Below, piece by piece: positions 37,765-46,800 of a stretch of DNA of 64,000 bases. The stretch lies in contig CAZJVJ010000003.1 of assembly GCA_964549635.1 (NCBI GenBank), positions 81,463-145,462 of the forward strand. The letters are read 5' to 3'. The DNA is from VGNY01 sp964549635 (GTDB lineage Bacteria > Chloroflexota > Dehalococcoidia > GIF9 > UBA5629). Numbering within the stretch: position 1 is the stretch's first letter; every line of letters starts with the position of its first letter. The notes under the pieces are model-generated. The model did no database searches and was not told where the DNA came from. It worked only from the letters and a program-made list of their open reading frames with translations. The position numbers and the translations under genes are program-made.

Positions 37765-38997
37765 TCAGACGCCAATCAAAGCCAGCAATCCAAGCATTGC
37801 CAGAAAGGCTAGACCAGCTCCGAAATAGAATGGCGCCGCAGGGCCTATTGCTTGCCATAGCCAACCGGCAATTATGCTAGCTGGCAAAAGCGTGATACCG
37901 ACAACCCCATGAAAAAGGCCGTAAGCTGTGCCTCGCCTATCTTCTGGCACCAAATCAGCAACGAAAGCTCGAGCTACGCCTTCAGCCAAACCATAGTAGA
38001 CTCCGTACAGGGCGAATAAGAACCATATCTGCCACGAGACGGATGCCAGAGCAAAGCCCAAGTAGGTAAAAGCATAAATCAGCCATCCCAGGACGATAAT
38101 TCGGCTTCTGCCCAGCCTATCAGACAATATACCTGCTGGCAGTGATGTGGCGGCATAAACCACATTGAACAGAATTAGCATTAAAAGTATATGAACAACA
38201 CAATTGCCGACATTTTGCGCACGTAAAATAAGGAAAGCATCGCTGGAATTACCTAGAGTGAATAGAAACATAATACCGAGAAAAAGGTTGAAGCGAAGGT
38301 CAAAGCCCGCTTTAGTGTTCCGAAAACTTTTATCGTATGGCTGACATTTGTTTGCATCTGGACAGTTTGGCTCGTTTGAGCCCCTCTTTGCCTCTCGGAT
38401 AAATAAGAACATAAGCAAAGCTAGTGCTGCCGGAATAATCCCGATTAATACTAGCCACTGGTAAGTGATTCGAGACAGTTCCAGAGAGCCTCTTTGCAGT
38501 AGAAAGACGACAACAGCAGCAACAATAAGCCCTGCTGCAGCCCCAGAGGTGTCCATAGCCCGGTGAAATCCGAAGGCTCTACCCCGCTCTTCGGCCGATA
38601 CGGAATCAGCTACCAAAGCATCCCGCGGTGCCGTACGCAGACCTTTGCCTAATCTATCTGTAAATCTTACCCCCAGGACCAGCCCCCACGTTGTTGCTAT
38701 AAGCATGAACGGCTTGGCTAGTGTTGACAGACCGTAGCCGATAAAGGCCAGTGATTTGCGCTTTTTCAGCTTATCGCTGAGCCACCCGCTGAAAATCCTG
38801 AGCATTGAAGCTGTGCTATCAGCCACCCCTTCGATGAAGCCGATGACAATAGTAGCAGCTCCCAAAATGTTGGCCAGAAATAGAGGAAGCAAGGTAAAAA
38901 TCATTTCACTACTGATATCGGTAAGAAAGCTCACCAGACCTAGGAAAAATATGTTGGGATTAAGCCTGAAGATTTGCTTGCGCTCTGCTTGTGGCAT
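37765..38997 (-). CDS. MFS transporter
   Basis: A polytopic membrane protein of about 410 residues with roughly 12 hydrophobic segments in two halves separated by a charged cytoplasmic loop that is rich in Cys and Lys (CPDANKCQPYDKS). The loop after the second helix has the MFS motif A form GWLSDKLKKRKSLAF, and its counterpart LSDRLGRSRIIVLG lies in the second half. The subgroup resembles drug or sugar efflux carriers whose substrate is not predictable. GGTGAG precedes the ATG at 38997; an ATG at 39009 gives four more residues but sits almost on the predicted transcription start. Confidence 0.88.
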   Translation of the reverse strand: MPQAERKQIFRLNPNIFFLGLVSFLTDISSEMIFTLLPLFLANILGAATIVIGFIEGVADSTASMLRIFSGWLSDKLKKRKSLAFIGYGLSTLAKPFMLIATTWGLVLGVRFTDRLGKGLRTAPRDALVADSVSAEERGRAFGFHRAMDTSGAAAGLIVAAVVVFLLQRGSLELSRITYQWLVLIGIIPAALALLMFLFIREAKRGSNEPNCPDANKCQPYDKSFRNTKAGFDLRFNLFLGIMFLFTLGNSSDAFLILRAQNVGNCVVHILLMLILFNVVYAATSLPAGILSDRLGRSRIIVLGWLIYAFTYLGFALASVSWQIWFLFALYGVYYGLAEGVARAFVADLVPEDRRGTAYGLFHGVVGITLLPASIIAGWLWQAIGPAAPFYFGAGLAFLAMLGLLALIGV

Positions 38998-39018
38998 TCG
39001 TCTCACCATGAAGTCACA

Positions 39019-39049
39019 AGTATAACACTTCTCTCAGATACCTTGCCAA
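39019..39049 (-). promoter_or_regulatory. Promoter of the MFS transporter gene
   Basis: On the minus strand TTGGCA (39049-39044), 19 bases, then an extended minus 10 TGTTATACT (hexamer 39024-39019). Spacing is one or two bases long, partly offset by the extended element. Confidence 0.4.
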
Positions 39050-39412
39050 TGGTCGTCTGCAGGTTGATTCACCGCAATCTCTTTCCTTTCTTCCGCAATG
39101 GACTGGTTGTTCAATGCCAACCGGGTTATGGATAGATGCATCGGGGCAATACACCATAATGCTGAATGATGCTGAGGCATGTTAGTTGCACTCACATTAC
39201 TTTGTTGTTACAATCCAACAGTGAAGGGTCAATCGACGAGTTAGTAAGGCATGGTAGGGCTGTCTTTCTTTGAAGGTAAGCCTGAACTTGCTCGACTGGC
39301 TACAGGCTGTCTGGTAGATTAGGGCAAATGTAGCAGGGGTTTTCTTTGATCACTTATAATTCATTCCAGCATCCTATCGGCCAATTTTATATAGAGAAGT
39401 TTAGGAGTAGAA
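39050..39412. other. Intergenic region, nothing recognised
   Basis: No open frame of plausible codon make-up, RNA gene, repeat or terminator was found in this 363-base gap. It must hold the promoter of the FAD oxidoreductase gene; a TATAAT at 39354-39359 is the best candidate but has no good minus 35. Confidence 0.5.
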
Positions 39413-40756
39413 ATGACTGAAGACTATGAGACCAAAAGTTTCTGGCTTGCCAGCTCGGGGCAGTATCAGGAAAATCCGCCTCTGGTTGGAGATATGAAAT
39501 GTGATGTAGCTGTTGTTGGGGGCGGTTTTGCAGGCATTGCCACTGCGTATTTTTTGAAAAAAGTTGCCCCCTCTCTACATGTGGTGGTGCTGGAAGGTCA
39601 TGTGATTGGTTATGGTGCTTCAGGCCGTAATGCTGGGTTTTCCATGACTACATTTGGGCTGATGATGTCGCTGACCAAAGCCATGTTTGGCCCGGAAAAG
39701 ACACGGCAGTCGCATCGGTACATGGAACGAGCAGTTGACCTCGTCGGTGAACTAGTAGCTGAGCATAATTTGGACTGTGAATATGAGCGCACTGGATTTT
39801 TGCGCGTGGCAACGACGTCAGCCTATGCAAAGCGCATCCGCAGAGAAGTGGAACTGGCAAAATCTCTTGGGCTGGAAGGCATAGAGTGGATTGATGCTAA
39901 ATCTACTCGAGCGAGGGTAAATTCGCCGTTGTTTTTGGGAGCGTGGTGGGAACCCAGATGCGCACTCTTGAATCCAGCCAAACTGGTGCGCGAGATGAAG
40001 CGAGTGGCCATGCAATTCGGTGCCCAAGTCTACGAGCGCACCCCAGTGACCGAGATCCAGCGGTTTGATAATACCTTTAGGCTCAAGACTCCTAAGGGGT
40101 GTGTAACGGCTGAGCGGATTGCTCTCACAACCAACGCTTATTCCCTTTCTATTCCACAGCTTCGTCGTAAGCAAATGCCGGTGTGGACATATATTGTTTT
40201 GACCGAGCCGCTCAATTCTGAGCAACTAGCTCCAATTGGGTGGACAGGCCGTGAGGGAGTTGAGGATTACCGTAATCTCGTTCACTACTTCCGTTTGACC
40301 CCTGATAATCGTCTGCTCATGGGCGGCAGGGACATAACTATAACCTTCGGCGATAATATGGAAAGGGATTTTGATGCGCGCATCTTTAATGAACTGGAAC
40401 AGGATATTGTCACTATATTCCCATCCCTGAGAGGTGTCAAAATTACTGACCGCTGGGGGGGACCGGTGTCAGTGCCTCTGGACCTGACGCCGGCACTGGG
40501 TTATCTTGGTGACCATCGCGCCGTTTATAGTTTGGGCTGTATGGGGCATGGTGTCTCGCTGATGCATTTGAATGGACAGGTTCTTGCTGATTTGCTTTTG
40601 GAAAGAAAGACCGAATGGACTGAGTCTTTCCCTGTGGGACGTCAAGTCATACCATGGCCGCCTGAGCCGATTAGATACGTTATTAGCCATGCTATCCTGG
40701 CATATCTTCACGCAGAGGACGCATGGGCAGAGCGCAAAGGTTTAGGCGCCTCTTAA
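39413..40756 (+). CDS. FAD-dependent oxidoreductase (DAO family)
   Basis: A 447-residue flavoprotein of the glycine/sarcosine/gamma-glutamylputrescine oxidase group. The FAD-binding fold is VAVVGGGFAGIATAYFLK with a following VVVLEGHVIGYGASGRNAGF, a pattern typical of the DAO (PF01266-type) family. C-terminally GGRDITITF, TDRWGGPVSVPLDLTPALG and GCMGHGVSLMHLNG complete the FAD site. It would deaminate or demethylate a secondary amine; the substrate is unknown. The start has AGGAG 6 bases upstream. It runs with the flavoprotein gene 45 bases downstream. Confidence 0.9.
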   Translation: MTEDYETKSFWLASSGQYQENPPLVGDMKCDVAVVGGGFAGIATAYFLKKVAPSLHVVVLEGHVIGYGASGRNAGFSMTTFGLMMSLTKAMFGPEKTRQSHRYMERAVDLVGELVAEHNLDCEYERTGFLRVATTSAYAKRIRREVELAKSLGLEGIEWIDAKSTRARVNSPLFLGAWWEPRCALLNPAKLVREMKRVAMQFGAQVYERTPVTEIQRFDNTFRLKTPKGCVTAERIALTTNAYSLSIPQLRRKQMPVWTYIVLTEPLNSEQLAPIGWTGREGVEDYRNLVHYFRLTPDNRLLMGGRDITITFGDNMERDFDARIFNELEQDIVTIFPSLRGVKITDRWGGPVSVPLDLTPALGYLGDHRAVYSLGCMGHGVSLMHLNGQVLADLLLERKTEWTESFPVGRQVIPWPPEPIRYVISHAILAYLHAEDAWAERKGLGAS

Positions 40757-40801
40757 AATACCGTACAAGCTGTAGATGTAAGAAAAAGGGGGCTAACACA
40801 A

Positions 40802-41701
40802 ATGAAGGTCTTAGGAATTGTAGCTAGCCACAGGCGGCTGGGAAACACAGAGATACTGGTGAAGGAAGCCTTAATGGGTGCTGAAGAACAGGGGGCTGAA
40901 GTGGAGGTCATGCGTTGGACGGATTACCATATACTGCCATGTGACGGATTGGCTACATGCCTTTTTGGCGGCACAGGTTGTGCACTAAGAGACAAGGATG
41001 ACCATAATTATTTACTTGAGAAAATCTATGAGTGCGATGGTCTTATTTTCGGTGCCCCATGCTACTTGCTCGAAGTTCCAGCCATTGTTAAGCGGTTCAT
41101 AGACCGCTTATTTGTACTTATGAGTTCACCACCACCAGCTACAATGAGGGGAAAACCGGCAGCTATTATTATCCCTTATGCCACCCGGGGATGGACATCC
41201 TACGCTTTCCTCCAGCCGAATTTAATGTTGCTTGAGCTAGGGATGACAGTCATCGATCGGGCACTTATCCATATTCAGGGTATGAGTGAGGCTGCTGCTG
41301 ACGAGAGAGCTTTAGGCAGGGCACGTAAGATCGGGGTTGCCGTGGCTCAAGCCATTAAAACTGGTGACATGACATATCGTGGTGAACCTGGGATCTGTCC
41401 TGTCTGCCACGACCGCAACGTCCACATCCTCAAAGGTAACGAGACTGTGGAATGTGGTCTGTGCGGCATCAGGGGGAGACTTACTATTGAAAATGGCAAA
41501 ATCAAGGTTCATTTTCCGGAGGAACAGGTTAAGTGGCATCGCTTCTCGGTGGAGAACATTTACCGCCATTTCACCTACGAAATCAAGCCGTCTAAGGATT
41601 ATTTCGTTAAAATGTGGCCCGTGTTGAAAGAAAAGCGGCGGAGGTACCGAGATTATCTGCATATAGACCGCAAGTCTTTAGTTTCTGAAGGAGAAGGATA
41701 G
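40802..41701 (+). CDS. NAD(P)H-dependent flavodoxin-fold oxidoreductase with C-terminal zinc ribbon
   Basis: The 299-residue protein starts with an FMN reductase/flavodoxin domain: phosphate loop SHRRLGNTEILVKEAL, DGLIFGAPCYLLEVPAIVKR and IDRLFVLMSSPPPA. Cysteines in LPCDGLATCLFGGTGCAL match the position where iron-sulfur flavoproteins carry cluster ligands, but with different spacing. From about residue 199 a zinc-ribbon (CPVCHDRNV and CGLCGIRGR) follows, then a basic helical tail. Such a fusion is not the standard ISF or WrbA architecture. The next gene starts 4 bases downstream. Confidence 0.8.
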   Translation: MKVLGIVASHRRLGNTEILVKEALMGAEEQGAEVEVMRWTDYHILPCDGLATCLFGGTGCALRDKDDHNYLLEKIYECDGLIFGAPCYLLEVPAIVKRFIDRLFVLMSSPPPATMRGKPAAIIIPYATRGWTSYAFLQPNLMLLELGMTVIDRALIHIQGMSEAAADERALGRARKIGVAVAQAIKTGDMTYRGEPGICPVCHDRNVHILKGNETVECGLCGIRGRLTIENGKIKVHFPEEQVKWHRFSVENIYRHFTYEIKPSKDYFVKMWPVLKEKRRRYRDYLHIDRKSLVSEGEG

Positions 41702-41705
41702 GACG

Positions 41706-42083
41706 ATGTCAGAAATAATGGCCAAGCTGAGATGGTATCCCCTGGGTTCCAGCTCCGGACCGTTTGAACCTATAAGACAGGCTGACCTTGATAATATAGC
41801 TAAGAGGTACCGGGTAAATATCGCTTTGGAGGAGATTGTAGGCAAGAACTACAGAGAGGTTGATGGTGTGGTAAGAGAGGAGACCATGAATTGCACGATT
41901 GAGGAGATAACCCAGACCGTAGTCACAGTATCAGCCGAAGATGAGCAAGCTTTTCGCGAGGCGGTGAGAGAGCTGATCAAGAAGTACGGTGCTCCACGCA
42001 CTACGTTTGGTACGTGGGGCAGCACCGATAGGGGTAAATGGATTGTCGGAGAGTTGAGCGACGAGTATGATGGCTGGTCGTAA
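41706..42083 (+). CDS. Protein of unknown function, 125 residues
   Basis: I recognise no family. The protein is soluble and acidic, with no Cys cluster, signal or membrane helix. It begins MSEIMAKLRWYPLGSSSGPF and ends in an Asp/Glu-rich tail (GELSDEYDGWS). A central section resembling an alpha-beta sandwich (VTVSAEDEQAFREAVRELIK) may mediate dimerisation. It starts 4 bases after the flavoprotein gene, so the two share a transcript and possibly a function. It converges with trxB, 8 bases away. Confidence 0.7.
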   Translation: MSEIMAKLRWYPLGSSSGPFEPIRQADLDNIAKRYRVNIALEEIVGKNYREVDGVVREETMNCTIEEITQTVVTVSAEDEQAFREAVRELIKKYGAPRTTFGTWGSTDRGKWIVGELSDEYDGWS

Positions 42084-42091
42084 TGGGTGAC

Positions 42092-43009
42092 TCATCGTTT
42101 TTCGTTGATATATCTGAAGGCAGCTATAGCAGCAGTGGCACCATCACCGACAGCGCTGGCTATCTGTCGAACTGAGTTCTTGCGGATGTCACCTACGGCA
42201 AAAATGCCAGGCGCTGAGGTAGACATAAATTCGTTGGTTATGATATGTCCTGCCTCATCAAGTTTCACGATGTCAGCAAAGCACTGGCTATTAGGTTCAA
42301 GCCCTACGGCGACAAAAACGCCAGCTAGCGAGAGTGTGGAAATTTCACCTGTTTTGACGTTGCGTAACCTCAGCCCGGTAACTTTTTTATCCCCGGTTAT
42401 CTCCTCTACCACTGTATTCCATATAAATTTTAGTTTGGCCTGAGCCAGAGCTTGTTGTTGTAAAACATGCCCGGCGCGAAGCTTGTCTCTCCGGTGTATT
42501 ATGTATACCCTGCTGGCATGTTGAGCTAACTCCAGCGCATCGGTGATAGCTGTATCACCACCGCCCACCACAGCCACATCCAAATCACGGAAAAAAAAGC
42601 CATCACAAGTAGCGCAGTAGGAAACACCAAGCCCTAGAAGCCTATCCTCACCGGGCACGTCTAGTTTACGATGCTTTGAGCCAGCAGCAATGATGACTGC
42701 CTGGGCCTTGAAACTACCGTTGGTAGTGACAACGCTGTAAATGTCCCCAGGTCTTATAGCTTTGACCTCGGCATTCATTGTTTCCAGCCCATATTTTATG
42801 GCCTGCTGCTGCATTAGAGCAGCTAGGTCAATGCCAGATATACCTTCGGGGAAACCAGGATAGTTTTCTATATGCCGGGCATTCACTATCTGACCACCAA
42901 ATAGTCCACGTTCCACGAGCAGTGCCTTTAGCCCAGCTCGAGAGGCATATAAACCAGCAGTCAGCCCAGCTGGGCCACCACCAACTATTATGACTTCATA
43001 TTTATCCAT
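42092..43009 (-). CDS. trxB: Thioredoxin reductase
   Basis: This 305-residue FAD enzyme passes electrons from NADPH to thioredoxin. The FAD fold begins VIIVGGGPAGLTAGLYASRAG, the redox Cys pair is C132 and C135 in YCATCDG, the NADPH fold is VAVVGGGDTAITDALELA followed by HRRDKLRA, and the C-terminal FAD contact is FAVGDIRKNSVRQIASAVGDG. Length is normal. A TATAAT lies 19 bases upstream of the ATG (43033-43028 on the minus strand), and four direct repeats lie just upstream of that, so it may be the regulated target of the repeats. Confidence 0.94.
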   Translation of the reverse strand: MDKYEVIIVGGGPAGLTAGLYASRAGLKALLVERGLFGGQIVNARHIENYPGFPEGISGIDLAALMQQQAIKYGLETMNAEVKAIRPGDIYSVVTTNGSFKAQAVIIAAGSKHRKLDVPGEDRLLGLGVSYCATCDGFFFRDLDVAVVGGGDTAITDALELAQHASRVYIIHRRDKLRAGHVLQQQALAQAKLKFIWNTVVEEITGDKKVTGLRLRNVKTGEISTLSLAGVFVAVGLEPNSQCFADIVKLDEAGHIITNEFMSTSAPGIFAVGDIRKNSVRQIASAVGDGATAAIAAFRYINEKR

Positions 43010-43070
43010 TGTATTATGCCCCAGCTAATTATAGCGGATAACCACATCCACTGCACCAATAAGGCAATGG

Positions 43071-43109
43071 TATGACGGCAATATGACCGTGGTATGACTA
43101 CAATATGAC
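43071..43109. promoter_or_regulatory. Array of four direct TATGAC boxes at 11-bp spacing
   Basis: TATGAC occurs at 43071, 43082, 43093 and 43104, each separated by exactly 5 bases, so the starts are 11 bases apart and lie on one face of the helix. On the minus strand the unit is GTCATA-N5, the layout of PhoB/OmpR-type response regulator sites. The array is about 40 bases upstream of the trxB minus 10 and about 140 bases upstream of the promoter of the two-component operon, so it could control either. Confidence 0.65.
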
Positions 43110-43247
43110 CAAAGAAGACATTCACATCGCTATAAGATTAAGTTGCCGGGGACTGTACATAAGTACAATTCTAGGAACTTAGTCTTGATGCTGTCAGGCG
43201 TTTAGTGCCATTTAGTCCATTTTTATCACAATTGGTCATTAAAGCTC

Positions 43248-43276
43248 TTGACAACGCTGCAATTTACATTTATATT
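43248..43276 (+). promoter_or_regulatory. Promoter of the HTH-receiver/histidine kinase operon
   Basis: A perfect TTGACA (43248-43253), 17 bases, then TATATT (43271-43276). The start near 43283 fixes the coding start downstream of it. Confidence 0.7.
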
Positions 43277-43306
43277 GACGTCATTCTCTCGTTAAGGCGG
43301 TTAAAA

Positions 43307-43879
43307 TTGGTTGAGCTGCTCACTACAAAAGAGGTCGCTAGGTATCTCAGACTGCGCCCTGAGACTGTTCTACGCAAAGTCAGGGATGGTGAAATACCAG
43401 CTATTAAAATGGGAGGGCGCTTTCGGTTTGATAAGAAGCAGATAGATGAATGGCTGAGTCGTAGTTCGACTTCCAAAAGACACATTCTGGTCGTAGATGA
43501 TGACGAGATAATAAGGGAGCTATTCCGGAAAACACTGGAGCTTAGCAACTACCGTGTTATAACCGCTCAGAACGGTTTAGAGGCATTGAAGCTGGTAAAA
43601 AGATGGAGCTTTGATTTGATTTTCCTCGACCTTAAAATGTCAGGGATGGACGGCGTTGAAACATTTCGTCAAATAAGACAGATTGACAGTTCCGTGCCCG
43701 TTGTCATCATTACCGGTTACCCCGCAAGTGAGCTAATGGAAAAGGCGTTGGAACAGGCGCCATTTGGTGTTATCAAAAAGCCTTTCACGCCTGCTGACAT
43801 ACTGCGGTCGACTGACACCTTCTTCAGATTTGTAAGAAGCAGGGCAGTGACCAGCAAGCTGGAAGAGGTGCTCTCGTGA
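43307..43879 (+). CDS. Excisionase-type HTH fused to a response regulator receiver domain
   Basis: The 190-residue protein carries an N-terminal MerR/excisionase-type winged helix (about 4-55: LTTKEVARYLRLRPETVLRK and IPAIKMGGRFRFDKKQIDEW) followed by a receiver domain (about 62-180: ILVVDDDE, the phosphoacceptor Asp in FLDLKMSGMDG, IITGYP, and the Lys in IKKPFTP). DNA binding precedes the receiver, the reverse of the usual order. The frame extends back to a GTG at 43205, but the promoter lies inside that stretch; the TTG at 43307 has AGGCGG 6 bases upstream. Its stop overlaps the kinase start (GTGA), so it is the probable partner. Confidence 0.85.
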   Translation: MVELLTTKEVARYLRLRPETVLRKVRDGEIPAIKMGGRFRFDKKQIDEWLSRSSTSKRHILVVDDDEIIRELFRKTLELSNYRVITAQNGLEALKLVKRWSFDLIFLDLKMSGMDGVETFRQIRQIDSSVPVVIITGYPASELMEKALEQAPFGVIKKPFTPADILRSTDTFFRFVRSRAVTSKLEEVLS

Positions 43880-46800
43880 ATTTATATCGCCGAACATTGT
43901 TTATCATAGGTGCTCTGCTTATAGGCTTGTTTATTATTGCTTGGGCGCTCTCATATACAATATTAATCGACGGTTTTGTAAACCTGGAGAAAAATAGAAC
44001 CATCCTGAATGTTGAACGGACCCTCAATGCCCTAGACGAGAAACTCGTTTTTTTAAACGCTTCTGCCCATGACTGGGCAGCCTGGGATGACACCTATGCC
44101 TTTATGGAGGATGGTAACAAAAACTATATAGAAGCAAATCTTCTGGACGCAACATTCAAACACCTTGGACTAAATCTGATGCTCTTCATTAACTCGAATA
44201 ACCAGGTTACTTTTGGCAAAGCCTTCGATTTGGAAGGCGAAAGAGAAGTACCGTTGCCACAGGGTGTCCATGAACACCTTTATACTGGCGCTCCGCTTCT
44301 TAACCATACCACTACAGAGAGCAGTGTAGCTGGCATCATTTTGCTGCCTGATGGCCCTATGCTGGTTGCTTCAAGGCCTATCCTTACCAGTGACGAACGA
44401 GGCCCTATTCGCGGCAGCCTGATAATGGGGCGCTATCTTGATGCTGCAGAAGTTGAGAACTTAGTTCAAAGGATGAAATTGCCGATTGCTTTGTCTCGTG
44501 CTGGTGACACACAGATACCTGCTGATTTTCAAATTGCAGGCCTGTATTTGTCAGAGAAGATGCCAGTCTTTGTTAAAGAGTTGAGTTCAGACACTATTGC
44601 CGCATATGGCCTGAAAAATGACATTTACGGCAAGCCAGCGCTTATATTAAGAGTCGTCATGCCCAGAGAGATCTACTCACAAGGTAAAGCCACGATAAAC
44701 AGCTTTTTAATCCTGTTCCTGCTGGCTGGTCTGATGTCTGGCATAATAGTCTTACTAGTCCTGGACAGGCTAATTCTATTCCGGTTAGCCGGACTGAGCC
44801 GCAGCGTTGCTGAAGTTGGCAAAGGCGGTGATTTATCAGCCCGGGTGCCGGTTACCGGGAATGATGAGATTTCAAGACTCGCCGCTGGTATTAATGAGAT
44901 GCTGGCAAGGCTGGAGCGGTCACAGACGGCACTGAAAGAAAGCGAAGCCCGGTTCAAAAACATTGTTGATAACGCAGGCGAAGCCATTGTAGTGCTCCAG
45001 GACGGAGGTATCAGATACAGTACTCCGAGGTTGCAGGAGCTAACCGGTTATTCAAGGGACGAGCTGGCTTCCAGGCACTTCATGGAATTTGTACATCCGG
45101 ATGACCGTGAGATAGCCATTAGGCGGCTTGAAGCTACGCTGAAAAATGAGGAGCTTTCACCCCCGTACTATACTTATAGAATCATCAAGAAGGACGGTAG
45201 CACAATTTGGGTGGAGATTAGAGGAGCGCCGATGATTTGGGAAGGTAAGCCAGCAGTGCCATGTTTGTTGCTGGATGTCACTGAGCGTAAAAAGGCTGAG
45301 GACGCCTTGAGAGATTCTGAAGAGAAGTACCGTTTGCTGGTCAATAATACTAATGAAGCTATCCTGGTGCTTCAGGATGGTACAGTGAAGTTTGCCAATG
45401 CCCGAGCCAAAGAATTATCGGGCTATAGCGATGATGAGCTAGACGCCAGGCCATTTGTGGAATTTATCCATGTTGCCGACCGTAACCTAGCCATTGAGAA
45501 ACATCTGGCTGTGCTCAGTGGCAAAGAACTTTCGCCCGTTAGTTACGTCTATAGGGTTGTGACTAAGGGTGGCAACATCAAGTTAGCAGAAACAAAGGCT
45601 ACCAAAATCTTATGGGACGGCAGGCCGGCAGCGCTGGTTTTCATGACTGATGTCACCGAGCGCATGCAGATGAAGGAGGCATTAAAGCAGAGCGAAGATA
45701 GATACTGGACTATACTGGAGGAGATAGAAGACCACTATTTTGAAACAGACCTGGCAGGGAATCTGACTTTTGTTAACGATGCAACTTGCCGCAGCCTGGG
45801 GTACTCCAAAGAAGAGCTGGTAGGGATGAGCTACAAAGTCTTCACTGTTGGTAAGCATGTCAAAGATGTCTACGAAGCGTTCAATAGCGTTTATCGGACA
45901 GGCAAGCCAGTTAGAAATATCACCTGGGAGGTAGTCAGGAAAGACGGCGCCAGAAGGTATTTTGAGGCCTCGGTATCTCCTTTGCGTGATGAGAAAGGAG
46001 ACACCATCGGATTTCGAGGAGTTGGTCGGGATGTTACTGCACGCAAGCAGGCGGAGGAGGCCCTAAAACGGAGTGAGGAGAAGTACCGTTCCATCCTTGA
46101 GGATATGGAAGAAATATATTATGAAGGTGACCTTCAAGGTAACGCCACCTTTTTCAATGACGCTACTTATCATTTGCTTGGCTGCTCCAGAGAAGAGTTG
46201 ATAGGGATGAATTACAGGAGCTATGTAGTTAAAGAAGATGCCGAAGCAGTCTATAATGCCAGCAATAAGGTGTTCAGGACAGGTGAACCGATAAGGGATT
46301 TCTGTTTTAGAGTTGCGCGCAAAGACGGGAGCTTGAGGTTCCTCGAGGCCTCCATTTTCCCTTTGAGAAACGAGGCAGGGAAAATTGTTGGTTTTCGGCT
46401 TGTAGGCCGTGATATTACCGGACGAAAGTTAGCCGAGCAGCAGATGCTGGTGACCAGCAAGTTGGCCTCCATCGGGGAACTGGCTGCTGGGGTGGCTCAT
46501 GAACTTAATAACCCTCTCACCGGTATTATTGGTTATGCAGAGCTGCTGATTGAAAATGAGCGCGTTCCTCTGGAAATTAAGTCAGATTTGAAGAAAATTT
46601 ATCAGGAGAGCCAGAGAGCTGCCAGAATAGTCCACAACCTGCTCAGCTTTGCACGTCAGCATAAGCCTGAAAAAAGCCTGGTTGATGTCAATGAACTGGT
46701 ACGGAGAACCGTCGAAATGCGCAGTTACAGGTTGAGAACAAGTAATATCAAGGTTCATCTTGGTCTGTCATCTGACTTGCCGCTGATTATGGCCGATCCA

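Noticed and set aside
42087..42443. 118-codon plus-strand frame
   Set aside because: Complete antisense shadow of trxB with no independent signal.
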